From Candidatus Poseidoniia archaeon (GTDB taxonomy: Archaea; Thermoplasmatota; Poseidoniia; MGIII; CG-Epi1): DNA of 45,969 bases. Position numbers and translations under genes: made by a program. Under the pieces are notes generated by a model. The model was not told the DNA's origin, did not search any database, and saw only the letters and a program-made list of their open reading frames with translations. Location of the stretch: assembly GCA_030748895.1 (NCBI GenBank), contig JASMLC010000013.1, positions 1 to 45,969 on the forward strand, given 5' to 3'. Shown here piece after piece: positions 21,760-31,500 of this stretch. Each line of letters opens with the position of its first letter. Position 1 is the stretch's first letter.

Positions 21760-22836
21760 ATGTCAGCTGACGAATCCTGGGATGAAGACTGGGACGATGA
21801 TTACGAGGAGACCATATTCGGTATGCCGGTGCGCACCTTCCGGATTAGCGTGGCAGCCGTCCTCGCGGTACTGCTGCTGCTGGTCGCCTCGCTGGTCTCG
21901 ACCAGTTTCGGCCTCTACAGCGGCGTCGGCTCGGTGACCATCGCCGCCAACTACGATGGCTTCGGTCCGCTCGACGAGGAACTCAAGTTCAAGGTCTACC
22001 TGACTTCGCCCACCCTTGGCCGCCTTGCGACCGACTCAGGCAGCTACGCGGTGAGCTACGACCACGAGGTACGCGCGCACGGCAGCTTCAGCTACTCCAA
22101 AGCGGGAATTGGTACCGTGACCATCCCGGTCACTGACTTCTTCGTCGCCAACGGTGAATACACTATCACCGTCAGCGCCGGCGACGCGAGCGATTCCGTG
22201 AGCATGGATATCTCGCGCAACGCCGACTACGCGATTGGAATCGTCAATTTCTTCGGTGGTACCTTTGACGACTCGCGCTATACCGAGTCGTTCGCAAGCG
22301 ACCCGCAGGTAACGCTCAGTTTCACCGATTCGGCCGGACCCGGAGGCGAGCTGGTGTTCCCGGTCGCCAACGGTTACTTCGATATTTTCTACTTCGAGAA
22401 CTCGGACTACAACAACAAGGACAGCTGCGACGGCGACTGCGACGACAACTACGAGGCTAACAAATGGAACGGCTGCTACTGGAATAGCGCCGTCAGCGGT
22501 TGTTCCCCCTCCGGCGGCCGCTCCTCATCCGACTGGAACGACGAGGACAACCTCGTCCAGCGCATTTTCTTCAATATCTCTGGCGACACCTACTCCTGGA
22601 ACCTCAAGGACGAGGGCGTCCAGTACGGCAATAGCATAGACTACACCATCCCGCTCGACAAGGAAACTCTCCGCCAGCACGAGCAGGTTGACTTCACCGT
22701 CGTAATCCACTTTACCAATACTTTCGCCGATGCCAACTGCGGCAACATCGAGAACACCGACTGCGACCGCGAACTCGACCGCGTCGAGAAGGATGGCCGC
22801 TCCGACTGGGAGTGGTTCGCGCTCGAAGGCAAGTAG
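21760..22836 (+). CDS. Orphan single-pass membrane protein with Asp/Cys-rich outer domain
   Basis: I do not recognise a family. The 358-residue product starts with about 28 strongly acidic residues (MSADESWDEDWDDDYEE), then one TM helix (about 29-50, ISVAAVLAVLLLLVASLVS). A long outer domain rich in Asp, Ser, Tyr and Asn follows. It looks beta-rich, with a segment such as VTIPVTDFFVANGEYTITVS suggesting an Ig-like or fibronectin-like unit. Near 220-250 a Cys/Asp-rich loop (DSCDGDCDDN, then NGCYWNSAVSGC) could bind calcium or form disulfides; two more Cys lie in NCGNIENTDC near the end. It has its own TATA box and converges on the MFS gene. A surface or envelope role is inferred from topology only. 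Confidence 0.8.
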   Translation: MSADESWDEDWDDDYEETIFGMPVRTFRISVAAVLAVLLLLVASLVSTSFGLYSGVGSVTIAANYDGFGPLDEELKFKVYLTSPTLGRLATDSGSYAVSYDHEVRAHGSFSYSKAGIGTVTIPVTDFFVANGEYTITVSAGDASDSVSMDISRNADYAIGIVNFFGGTFDDSRYTESFASDPQVTLSFTDSAGPGGELVFPVANGYFDIFYFENSDYNNKDSCDGDCDDNYEANKWNGCYWNSAVSGCSPSGGRSSSDWNDEDNLVQRIFFNISGDTYSWNLKDEGVQYGNSIDYTIPLDKETLRQHEQVDFTVVIHFTNTFADANCGNIENTDCDRELDRVEKDGRSDWEWFALEGK

Positions 22837-22852
22837 GCGCAGTGCTACGGAA

Positions 22853-24001
22853 TTAGCGTTGCTTCCAGGCCCACGCTGACGGCAGCACCGCCAGCGCGCA
22901 GAGCGCCGCCATCACCTGCGGTGCCTCCCACTGCACCGCCAGCACCAGCAGCGGCGCGCCGAACGAGAGTCCGAAACGCAGCGCGAAGGTGAAGCCGTAG
23001 AGCACGGCGCGCCCTTCAGTATCAGTCAGCTCCGCCAGCCGGGTGTTCAGCGCCGGCTGGCTGCCGTAGGTGAACGCGCCGAAAACCGCCATCCCTGCCG
23101 CCGCGAGCCAGAGCCCGCCCGGCAGCGCCCCCGTCAGGCCACCCGCCAGCAGCGTCGCGCCGGCGAGCACCCCCAACGCGGCGACGAAAATCACCACGCC
23201 GGCGCCATACCGTTCGATGGCGCGGCCGGCCGCCAGCGTGCCGGGGATACCGGTGACGGTCGCGACCGCAATCAGCAAGGCGACCGTCGGCGCGGCGCCT
23301 TGCGGGGTCACCTCCAGCGCAGCCAGGAAATCCTCGACCTCGAGCGGCGTGATGACCATCACCGACCGGAACGCGAAGCCGTTCAGCGTCGAAGCGGATT
23401 GCAGCGCGATGACCGGCAGCGTCAGCAGTGCCAGCAGCGCGCTGCGCCCCCGCACGGCGGAAACCGCGGGCGCCGGCACCGTGCCGAGCCCGAGCAGCAG
23501 TGTCGCTACCGCTCCTGCGGCGAAAATCCAGAGCACGCCCTGTGGGCCGATCCACGGCCACGCCCACGCGGCGGCGAGCAACGGGCCGGCAACCTGCCCG
23601 ATGTTGCCACCGACGCCGTTGCGCGCCAGCGCGCGGCCGGTGCCGTCGGGGTAAGCCTCGGCCAGCACTGCCATCCCGGCCGGGTGGTAGGCGGCCAGCC
23701 CGGCGCCGCAGATGACCAGCGCGGGGCCGGTTTGCGCGGGCGACGCGGCCGCCAGCACAAGGCCGGCGGCCGCGAGCGCCAGCCCGCCCGTCATGGTCTC
23801 GCCGGGGCGCTGCGCCGCGAGCCAGCCGGCGGGGAAGGCGCCGAAGCCGTACGCCATCCCGCCCAGCGCGAACCAGCGCACCAGTTCCACGCGCGTCCAG
23901 CCGTCGGTCGCCACCAGTCCCAGAATGAGTACGGGAATGCCGAGCAGCACGGCGTGTGTGTAGCCGTGGTTGACGGCGAGATACCAGTCGAGACGCTTCA
24001 C
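22853..24001 (-). CDS. MFS transporter
   Basis: This 382-residue multi-spanning protein has about 12 hydrophobic segments and the glycine-rich layout of the major facilitator superfamily. Examples are YGFGAFPAGWLAAQRPGE after the second segment, the motif A position, and GGNIGQVAGPLLAA in the middle. The HPAGMAVLAEAYP segment resembles transporters of the fosmidomycin-resistance type. The substrate is not predictable. The GTG start (24001-23999) overlaps the stop of the upstream glycosyltransferase gene as GTGA, so the two are translationally coupled, perhaps in making and moving a glycolipid or in envelope upkeep. Confidence 0.82.
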   Translation of the reverse strand: MKRLDWYLAVNHGYTHAVLLGIPVLILGLVATDGWTRVELVRWFALGGMAYGFGAFPAGWLAAQRPGETMTGGLALAAAGLVLAAASPAQTGPALVICGAGLAAYHPAGMAVLAEAYPDGTGRALARNGVGGNIGQVAGPLLAAAWAWPWIGPQGVLWIFAAGAVATLLLGLGTVPAPAVSAVRGRSALLALLTLPVIALQSASTLNGFAFRSVMVITPLEVEDFLAALEVTPQGAAPTVALLIAVATVTGIPGTLAAGRAIERYGAGVVIFVAALGVLAGATLLAGGLTGALPGGLWLAAAGMAVFGAFTYGSQPALNTRLAELTDTEGRAVLYGFTFALRFGLSFGAPLLVLAVQWEAPQVMAALCALAVLPSAWAWKQR

Positions 24002-24675
24002 CGGAAGTCCGCCATCTTGGTCAGCAGGAACCAGAGATTGCGGATGCCGTCTTCCATGGTATTCAGCTTGACGTCACCAATCCGCGCGCGGTATTCGACC
24101 GGGATTTCAAGCACATTCAGCCCGCGCCGGAAGGTCTCGATTTTTATCTCTTCCGAGAGCGGCATCCCGTCGCTGGTGAGCTGGATTTCTTTTAATATCT
24201 GTCGTCTGAAAATCCACATGCCGGATTGCGAGTCGTGGATGTGGATTCCGTGCAGGATATTGGTCGCCTGCGTGAGCGACCAGTTGCCCACTTTGTGGGT
24301 CATCGACATTGCGTTGGAGTCCATCATCGAGAGCCGGTTGCAGGTGATGAAGTCCAGCCCGCGGTTGAGCAGCAGCGCCAGCACGTGCGGGATGACTTCG
24401 GCCGGGTAGGTAGTGTCGCCGTCGAGTGTCGCGATGAACTCGCCCGTCGCGGCGGCGAAGCCCGTTTTGTAGGCGCGACCGTAGCCCTTGCGCGGCTCGT
24501 TGATTACGCGCGCGCCGCGCTTCTCCGCCTCGGCCGCGGTGGCGTCGGTCGAGTTCCCGTCCACGACGATGATATCCACTTCCAGCCAGTTCAGGTCGCG
24601 GGGAATGGCGTCGATGGTGGGACCGATGGATTCGCCCTCGTTTAGCGTCGGGATGACGACAGTCAGCGTCCGCAT
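23998..24675 (-). CDS. Family 2 glycosyltransferase (dolichol-phosphate mannose synthase-like)
   Basis: This 225-residue GT-A enzyme probably moves a sugar from a nucleotide donor to a lipid phosphate for surface glycosylation. TVVIPTLNEGESIGPTIDAI opens it. IIVVDGNSTDATAAEAEKRG and GYGRAYKTGFAAATGEFIA follow, and TLDGDTTYP carries the metal-binding D-x-D. SQSGMWIFRR and the C-terminal PVEYRARIGDVKLN match DPM1-like members. There is no C-terminal TM anchor, as in the short soluble DPM1 class. It starts 22-29 nt from the bidirectional TATA element at 24697-24704. Its partner downstream is an MFS transporter. Confidence 0.87.
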   Translation of the reverse strand: MRTLTVVIPTLNEGESIGPTIDAIPRDLNWLEVDIIVVDGNSTDATAAEAEKRGARVINEPRKGYGRAYKTGFAAATGEFIATLDGDTTYPAEVIPHVLALLLNRGLDFITCNRLSMMDSNAMSMTHKVGNWSLTQATNILHGIHIHDSQSGMWIFRRQILKEIQLTSDGMPLSEEIKIETFRRGLNVLEIPVEYRARIGDVKLNTMEDGIRNLWFLLTKMADFR

Positions 24676-24696
24676 CGGCCGGCGGATGGCGCCCCC

Positions 24697-24704
24697 GTTT
24701 TAAG
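24697..24704. promoter_or_regulatory. Single TATA element shared by divergent genes
   Basis: GTTTTAAG is the only AT-rich element between the leftward glycosyltransferase (start 24675) and the rightward small membrane protein (start 24725). TTTTAA reads as a TATA-like box in both directions and is almost exactly midway, about 21-29 nt from each start. Confidence 0.5.
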
Positions 24705-24724
24705 GGCGTCCACGCTCGAGCGGT

Positions 24725-24901
24725 GTGAACCCGTTCCTGCGCAAGTTGATGGCGGCACTGTCGCTCTTCGTCGGGCTGATGACGATGCTGGTGTGGTACC
24801 ACTGGGCCGACAGCACGTTTGGACACCTCGCAATTGGATTGGTGTTGACCATTGGTGGGGTAGCGCTGGCGGTGCAGGCGCTGCACGACTCCGCGCCTTA
24901 A
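24725..24901 (+). CDS. Small two-helix membrane protein
   Basis: A 58-residue frame starts at GTG 24725 and stops at TAA 24899-24901. It reads as a basic N-terminus (VNPFLRKLMAAL), two hydrophobic stretches (about 9-24 and 33-51) and a short tail (ALHDSAP). It fills the gap between two well-called genes, has a TATA element 21-28 nt upstream, and its end abuts the TATA element of the ABC gene. No family is recognised. The good promoter spacing and membrane-protein composition support a real gene, possibly an accessory to the ABC exporter downstream. Confidence 0.6.
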   Translation: MNPFLRKLMAALSLFVGLMTMLVWYHWADSTFGHLAIGLVLTIGGVALAVQALHDSAP

Positions 24902-24904
24902 ATC
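24897..24904 (+). promoter_or_regulatory. TATA-like element of the ABC exporter operon
   Basis: CCTTAAAT lies 22-29 nt before ATG 24926. It overlaps the stop of the small membrane protein gene. The spacing favours ATG 24926 over GTG 24908 as the ABC start. Confidence 0.45.
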
Positions 24905-24925
24905 CCCGTGTCGGGTGGCGCGCCG

Positions 24926-25896
<971 letters not shown>

Positions 25897-25900
<4 letters not shown>

Positions 25901-26682
25901 GCCAGCTCTCGGGGCTCTACGCCATCTGGCTGCGCGAAGTCAAGGTCTTCTTCCGCGAGTATTCGCGGCTAGTCGGGAGTGTACTGACACCACTATTATG
26001 GCTCGTCGTGGTCGGCAAGGGCATCGGCGCCTCCATCGTGGACGACGAGAGCTTTGGCGGGGTCGGTTACGATACCTTCATATTTCCCGGAATATTGTGC
26101 ATGACAGTCCTGTTCCAGTCGGTATTCTACGGACTCTACATCGTCTGGGACCGGAAAATCGATTTCCTCAAAGAGGTGCTCGCGGCGCCGCTCCATCGCT
26201 CGACCATCTTCCTCGGCAAGGTGCTGGGCGGGGTCACCGACTCGATGGTGCAAGTCACGATAATCGTTGTTTTAGGATACTTCATCTTCCCCGAAGCGAC
26301 CTACACCGTGCAGAGCCTCGCCATCGTCTATCTCTTCATGTTCCTGCTGGCGGTGACGATGACCTCCATCGGGCTGATTATCGGCTCGCGCATGGAGTCC
26401 CCTGAGGGGTTCTCGCTGGTCGTGAGCCTAGTCGTGTTCCCGATGTATTTCCTCAGCGGTGCGCTCTTCCTGAAGAAGAACCTGGTCAACGAGGCGCCCT
26501 ACCTCTACTGGGCGACGGTCGCCAACCCGGTCAGCTACGCCGTCGACGCCATCCGCTACACGCTGCTCCCCGTCGAGGCGTTCAACGAGTTCGGGCTGGC
26601 GCTCGACCTCGCGGTGCTGGGCGGCTTCTGCGTCGCCCTGCTCGGCGTCGGCACGCTGGCGTTCCGCACCATGCGGCTCTGA
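25897..26682 (+). CDS. ABC-2 type transporter permease
   Basis: This 261-residue membrane subunit has about six TM segments. It opens with YAIWLREVKVFFREYSR, the usual amphipathic entry helix, followed by LVGSVLTPLLWLVVVGKG. SPEGFSLVVSLVVFPMYFLS precedes the last helices, and NPVSYAVDAIRYTL is the conserved ABC-2 C-terminal motif. ATG 25897 overlaps the stop of the ATPase gene. The pair resembles DrrAB/daunorubicin-type exporters, but such systems also move lipids, O-antigen-like glycans or peptides. It converges on pyrK. Confidence 0.88.
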
Positions 26683-26715
26683 AGCCACGTCCCCGCCAGG
26701 CGACCTCCCGCCCGC

Positions 26716-27516
26716 TCAGAGGCGGCGCACGACGCCGCCCGCCTCGTGGACGACTTTGCCGAACTCGACCGAGTCCGCAAGCTGCTCGCCGCTGAGCACA
26801 GGACCGTCCTGGCAGACGAGGTCGCGGTCAATCGTGCACACCCCGCACAGGCCGACACCGCACGCCATGTAGCGCTCGAGGCAGAGCTCGGCCGGGATGC
26901 CGCTCGCGAGCGCCCATTCCAAGGCCTTGACGAGCATCGGCTCGGGACCGCAGCTGTAGAGCATGTCGGGGCTGCGCCCCTCGAGCAGGTCAGTCACGAA
27001 TCCCCGGTGGCCGGCCGAGCCGTCGTCGGTCGCGATTTCGACCCGGCCGGGGAATTCGTCGCGGTGGAAGATTTCAGCGGCGGTCGCGCCGCCCAGCAGC
27101 GTCAGCGGCTCGACACCGCTCGCGGCGAACGCCTGCGCCAGGAAGAGCAGCGGCGGCGCCCCGACGCCGCCCCCCATCAGCAGCGGGTGCCGCGCGTCGA
27201 GCGAGAAGCCGTGGCCGAGCGGCCCCGTGACGGCGAGGCTGTCGCCGGGCCGGCACGCCAGCAGCGCCTTCGTGGTCGGGCCGAGGTCCTTGACCGTCAG
27301 CCGCAGCCGCCCCGGCTCCCAGCCGGCGACCGACATCGGCACCGCGTCGCACACTTCGCGGCCGAAGCCGGCCGGTGGCTGGCGCAGCGCGACCATCACG
27401 AACTGCCCCGGCACCGGCTGCGCTTCCCACCCCACGCGTGGCGCCAGCCAGAGCGAGTGGCCGACACTGGTGCGATTGTCAATTTCCGTGATTTCGGCCG
27501 CGACGGGCCGCTTCAC
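26716..27516 (-). CDS. pyrK: Dihydroorotate dehydrogenase electron-transfer subunit
   Basis: PyrK carries FAD and a 2Fe-2S cluster and passes electrons from PyrD to NAD in pyrimidine synthesis. The 266-residue product has an N-terminal FAD barrel (QFVMVALRQPP), an NAD-binding part with LLMGGGVGAPPLLFLAQAFA, and the PyrK cluster motif with Cys219, Cys224, Cys227 and Cys235 (MACGVGLCGVC...LVC). GTG 27516 overlaps the pyrD stop as GTGA, the junction type used throughout the window; GTG 27525 would add three residues. It stands directly downstream of pyrD, so the pair forms a class 1B enzyme. Confidence 0.92.
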   Translation of the reverse strand: MKRPVAAEITEIDNRTSVGHSLWLAPRVGWEAQPVPGQFVMVALRQPPAGFGREVCDAVPMSVAGWEPGRLRLTVKDLGPTTKALLACRPGDSLAVTGPLGHGFSLDARHPLLMGGGVGAPPLLFLAQAFAASGVEPLTLLGGATAAEIFHRDEFPGRVEIATDDGSAGHRGFVTDLLEGRSPDMLYSCGPEPMLVKALEWALASGIPAELCLERYMACGVGLCGVCTIDRDLVCQDGPVLSGEQLADSVEFGKVVHEAGGVVRRL

Positions 27517-28433
27517 GGCAGCCACTCCAGGGCGTTGCCGCGGAATTGCTCGAGCGTGGCGTAGCCCTTGCTTTCCATCCAGTCGCCCAGCTCGGCGGCG
27601 ATTTCGCCCAGCCGCTCCGGGTTTCCGCCCAGCGCGGTCCCGACCTGCACCGCCTGCGCGCCGCAGAGCAGGTATTTCGCCGCGTCGGCGCCACTGGTGA
27701 TGCCGCCGATGCCGACGACCGGCGTCGCGTGCCCGCCGTCGCGCAGCGCGCGCACCGCCCTGAGGACGCAGCGCAGGCCGATGGGGAGCAGCGCCGGCCC
27801 CGAAAGGCCGCCGAAGGCGTTGCCGAGCACCGGCGCTTCCAGCTCGGTATCGATGTCGAGCGCCGGCATCGTGTTGATAGCGCTAATCGCAGCCGCGCCC
27901 GCTTCGGCGCAAGCGACGGCGATGGCGCCGATGTCGCTGACGTTAGGCGAGAGCTTGGCGATGACCGGCAAATGCGCAGCGGCGGCAGCGACCGCCGCCG
28001 CCGCTGCGTCGGGGTCCTGCGCGGTCAGCAGCCCCGTCCAGGCCGCCTGCGGGTGCGGGCAGCTCAGGTTGATTTCAGCCAGCTTCGCGCCCGCCCCGGC
28101 GACGCCCGCGGCCAGTTTGCCGAACTCCGCGGGCGTGTCGGCGACGAGGTTGGGGATAACCGGCACCGTGCCGCCGCGCAGGTCGAATTCGTCGAGGAAT
28201 TCGGCCAGCCCGGGATTGGGCAGCCCCATTGCGTTCATCCAGGTCCCCGGCGCGACTTCCGCCACCGTCGGGCCGGCGTAGCCGGGGCGCGCTTCCAGCG
28301 AGATGGATTTGGTTACGAGCGCGCCAGCGCCGGAGTCGGCCATTCGCGCCAGTATGCCCGGCGTCGAGTCAAGGATTCCCGAGGCGAGCAGGACGGGATT
28401 GGCGAGTTCGAGCCCCGCCAGTTCCACACGCAT
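27513..28433 (-). CDS. pyrD: Dihydroorotate dehydrogenase, class 1B catalytic subunit
   Basis: PyrD oxidises dihydroorotate to orotate with FMN in the cytosol. The 306-residue product opens with MRVELAGLELANPVLLASG. ALVTKSISLEARPG carries Lys42, and NAMGLPNPGLAEF matches the family's N-x-x-G-L-x-N-P. INLSCPHP has Cys125, the catalytic base of class 1B enzymes. GIGGITSGADAAKYLLCGA binds the FMN phosphate. The frame is open up to 28478, but that codon lies inside the TATA-like element at 28478-28484, so ATG 28433 with a leader of about 20 nt is preferred. pyrK follows. Confidence 0.92.
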   Translation of the reverse strand: MRVELAGLELANPVLLASGILDSTPGILARMADSGAGALVTKSISLEARPGYAGPTVAEVAPGTWMNAMGLPNPGLAEFLDEFDLRGGTVPVIPNLVADTPAEFGKLAAGVAGAGAKLAEINLSCPHPQAAWTGLLTAQDPDAAAAAVAAAAAHLPVIAKLSPNVSDIGAIAVACAEAGAAAISAINTMPALDIDTELEAPVLGNAFGGLSGPALLPIGLRCVLRAVRALRDGGHATPVVGIGGITSGADAAKYLLCGAQAVQVGTALGGNPERLGEIAAELGDWMESKGYATLEQFRGNALEWLP

Positions 28434-28477
28434 TTCGACCACGCTGCTGCCTCCAGCGGCCAGTCGTGCCGGCCCCA

Positions 28478-28484
28478 CTTAAAG
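28478..28484 (-). promoter_or_regulatory. TATA-like element of the pyrD-pyrK operon
   Basis: Leftward CTTTAAG predicts transcription start near 28455, about 20 nt before ATG 28433. It lies in the short gap after the stop of the subtilase gene, so pyrDK need not depend on readthrough. Confidence 0.4.
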
Positions 28485-28502
28485 GCCAGCTTTGCGAGTG
28501 GA

Positions 28503-31500
28503 TTACTCGCGCAGGACGAACTGCGACTGGCAGTGGGGGCAGCCCAGCTGGACCGGCCGCTGCGGAGTCGCGACGCTGATTTGCCTCTGGCAGGCGGGGC
28601 ACGCCAGCTCGAGCTGGCCGTCATCGAAATCATCGAAATAATCCTCATCCTCGCGCAGCCGGTTCCACGCCACCGCACCGCCCGCCAGCACAACCGTCGC
28701 GAGCAGCAGCAGCCCCAGCAGCCGTACCCAGCTGCCCCCGTCGTCCCCACCGCCACCCGTGCCAGTTACGGCGGGGCTGACGACGACGCTGACCGCCGCG
28801 GTCGCGACGCCCCCGCGCTCGTCGGTGACGGTGAGCGTGGCGGTGTAGGTTCCCGCCGTGTTGAAGATGGTCGTGAAGCTCGCCATCGATTGCTGGCTGA
28901 AGGGCGTCCCGCCCTCGTTGACGACGCTCCACGCATACGCCAGCTGCACGTCGTCCCCGTCGGGGTCGCTCGAGCCGACGGCCGAGAATGTGACTTCCTG
29001 CCCCGTCACGGCGGCGAGCTGGACCGCGGTCCAGCCACCGCCGGGCAGCATCGCCTGCGCGACCGCCAGCGGCTGCTCGTTCGGAGGCGGGACGACCGTG
29101 ACTATCGCCTGGCGGGAGCTCTCGTCGGCGGTCGCGGTGAGCTGGATTGAGCCGGCGGTCGCGGGCGTCCAGCTGAACGCCACTTGCTCGCTATTGCTGG
29201 CGTCAATCTCGAGGTACTGTTCGCCGATGGCGCCGCTGAATTCCGCCAGCTGCACGGTGACGCTCCCGTCGGCTCCGCCATCGTTGGCGACCGTGACGGT
29301 CACGGTCGCCGCGACGCCCTGCGTCATCGGCTGGCTCGTCGAGATGGCTTCGACGCTGAAGAGCGGTCCAGCATCCTCAATCGCGAAATCGAATTCGGCC
29401 TCGTTGTTAGCGGTCGATGCCTCGGCCGGGTCAGCGCCCGAGAGCGTCACCGCCAGCCGGTGGTCGCCCGCCGTCGCTTCCCAGTCGGCCGAGAGCACCT
29501 CTTCGGCGCCGGCGTCCACCGCAAGGCCATCCCACGCCTCGAGCGCGCTGCCGTCCAGCTCGAGCGCCACATCCACCTCGCCATCGGTCTGGCCGAGATT
29601 GCGGACGACGAAGTTGATGGTGACTGTCACGCCTTCCTGTAGCGTGCCGTCGATTTCCAGCGCAGCGGCGGCGAAGTCCGGCTCATCGGGCGGCGGCGCG
29701 ACGCTGACCGACAGCGACCGCTCGTCGTTACCCGAATTCTGGTCCTGCGGCTCGACGTTGACGATGCGTGCCGAAAGCGAGCGGTTGCCTTCGCTGGCGG
29801 TCCACTCGGCGGCGATTTCCATTTCGCCGCCGGCTGCCAGCGCGCTGCCGCTAACTGTCGCGAAGCGGCTGCTGCCTTCGTAGAAGCGCACCTCGAAGCT
29901 GTCGGCTGGCTCGTCGCCCTGGTTGCGCACCGTCACCGTCACCGTGACCGGTTCGTTGTGGACCGGCTCCGCCGGATCGGTCGCGAGCGCCGCCAGTGCC
30001 AGGTCGACGCCTTGCGGGGGTGGCGCGACGCTGACTTCCAGCTCGAGTTCGTTGTTGCCCCTGTTGCCATCCCCGTCGGCGGAGACCTTGGCGAGCAGCG
30101 TGTAATCGCCCTGTACCGGCTCCCAGTCGACACCCCAGTCGAACGTCGCGCCGGGGCCTAGCTCCGGCACCGTGGTTGAGCCAAGTTGCGTCGAGTCGGC
30201 GTGGAGCGTTAGCGTCGCTTCCTCGAGCATCGCGTCACCGCTGTTCTCGACGGTGGTGCTGACACGTACCGTGTCGCCTTCGGCCGGCGCGTCCGGCTCG
30301 GCCGCGAGCGCCGCAATGCTTCCGTCGGGCTGCGCGATGTTCACGAACTCCCACGCGTCGACGTAGCCCCATCCGGAGTAGTAGTTGTATTTCGAGCTGT
30401 TGTCCGGCTCGGAAGCAGCGCCCCACGGCTCAGAGAAATTGCGCATGCGCCACATCACCTCGTTCTGGCTGCTGCCCGGCTCCAGTCCGGGGTCGTCCTG
30501 CAACATCAGCGCCGCCAGCCCCGCTACGTGCGGGCACGCCATGGATGTGCCGTCCATGGTGGTGTAGCCATCAGTCGCAATTGTAAATGGCGCCGGCGCA
30601 CCCGCCGCGGCGCGGATGCCGCTTCCGGGCGCGACGACGTCGGGCTTCATCTCATCCCAGCGGTCGTCGTCGCCGTCGCTCTGGCGCGGCCCGTAATTAG
30701 AGTAGCTTGCAACCGGGTCGCCGTCGCGGTCGACCGTGTCCTGGTCGTCGGTCGCGCCGACCGCGATAACCCAGTCGCCCGCTGCCGGTGCGGGGACTAC
30801 GTTGTCGCCGTCGTTACCCATCGCCGCCACTGCTACGATACCAGCCGCGACCGCGGCGTTGGCCGCTTGCGAAACCGAGTCAGAACCGTCGCTGCCGCCG
30901 CTGGTTCCGACCGACATCGACATCACCTGGATGCCGGCGGTGCCGGAGCCCCAGTCTTCGTCGGCGTGGTCGGCGCACCACTCGATGCCTTGCAGCACAT
31001 TGCCGCCCGCGCCGAGGTCGGTCATCACCTTGACGTCGACCAGCCGTGCCTCGGGTGCGACTCCCATGTAGTCCGGCTCACCGTCGCTATCGTCGTCGGT
31101 TTCGCCGCCGGTCCCCAGCGCGGTCGAGGCGGTGTGTGTCCCGTGGCCGTTACGGTCGTCGGGGTCGCCGCCGCTGTCCTCCTCGGTCGTGTAGGCGTTG
31201 CAGCCGCCGACGCAGTCCACTCCCGCAATGAACCGCCCTTCGAAAGTTTCGTGCTCATTGTCGACGCCAGTGTCGAGGATGGCGATATTGACGCCTGCGC
31301 CCTGCAACCCGCGGTCCCACGCAACGTCATCGTAGGTCGACGAGTCGCGCGCCTTGACCGCAGGCACCGAGGTGCTGAGCAGCGGGTAGTAGATGGCCTG
31401 CCACTCGACCAGCTTGAGGCTCGGTAACGCCGTCAGCCAGCCCAGCTTGTGCGCCGGGACGTCGTCGAGCTGCCAGACCGGCAGGTAGTGCGACTCGTAG

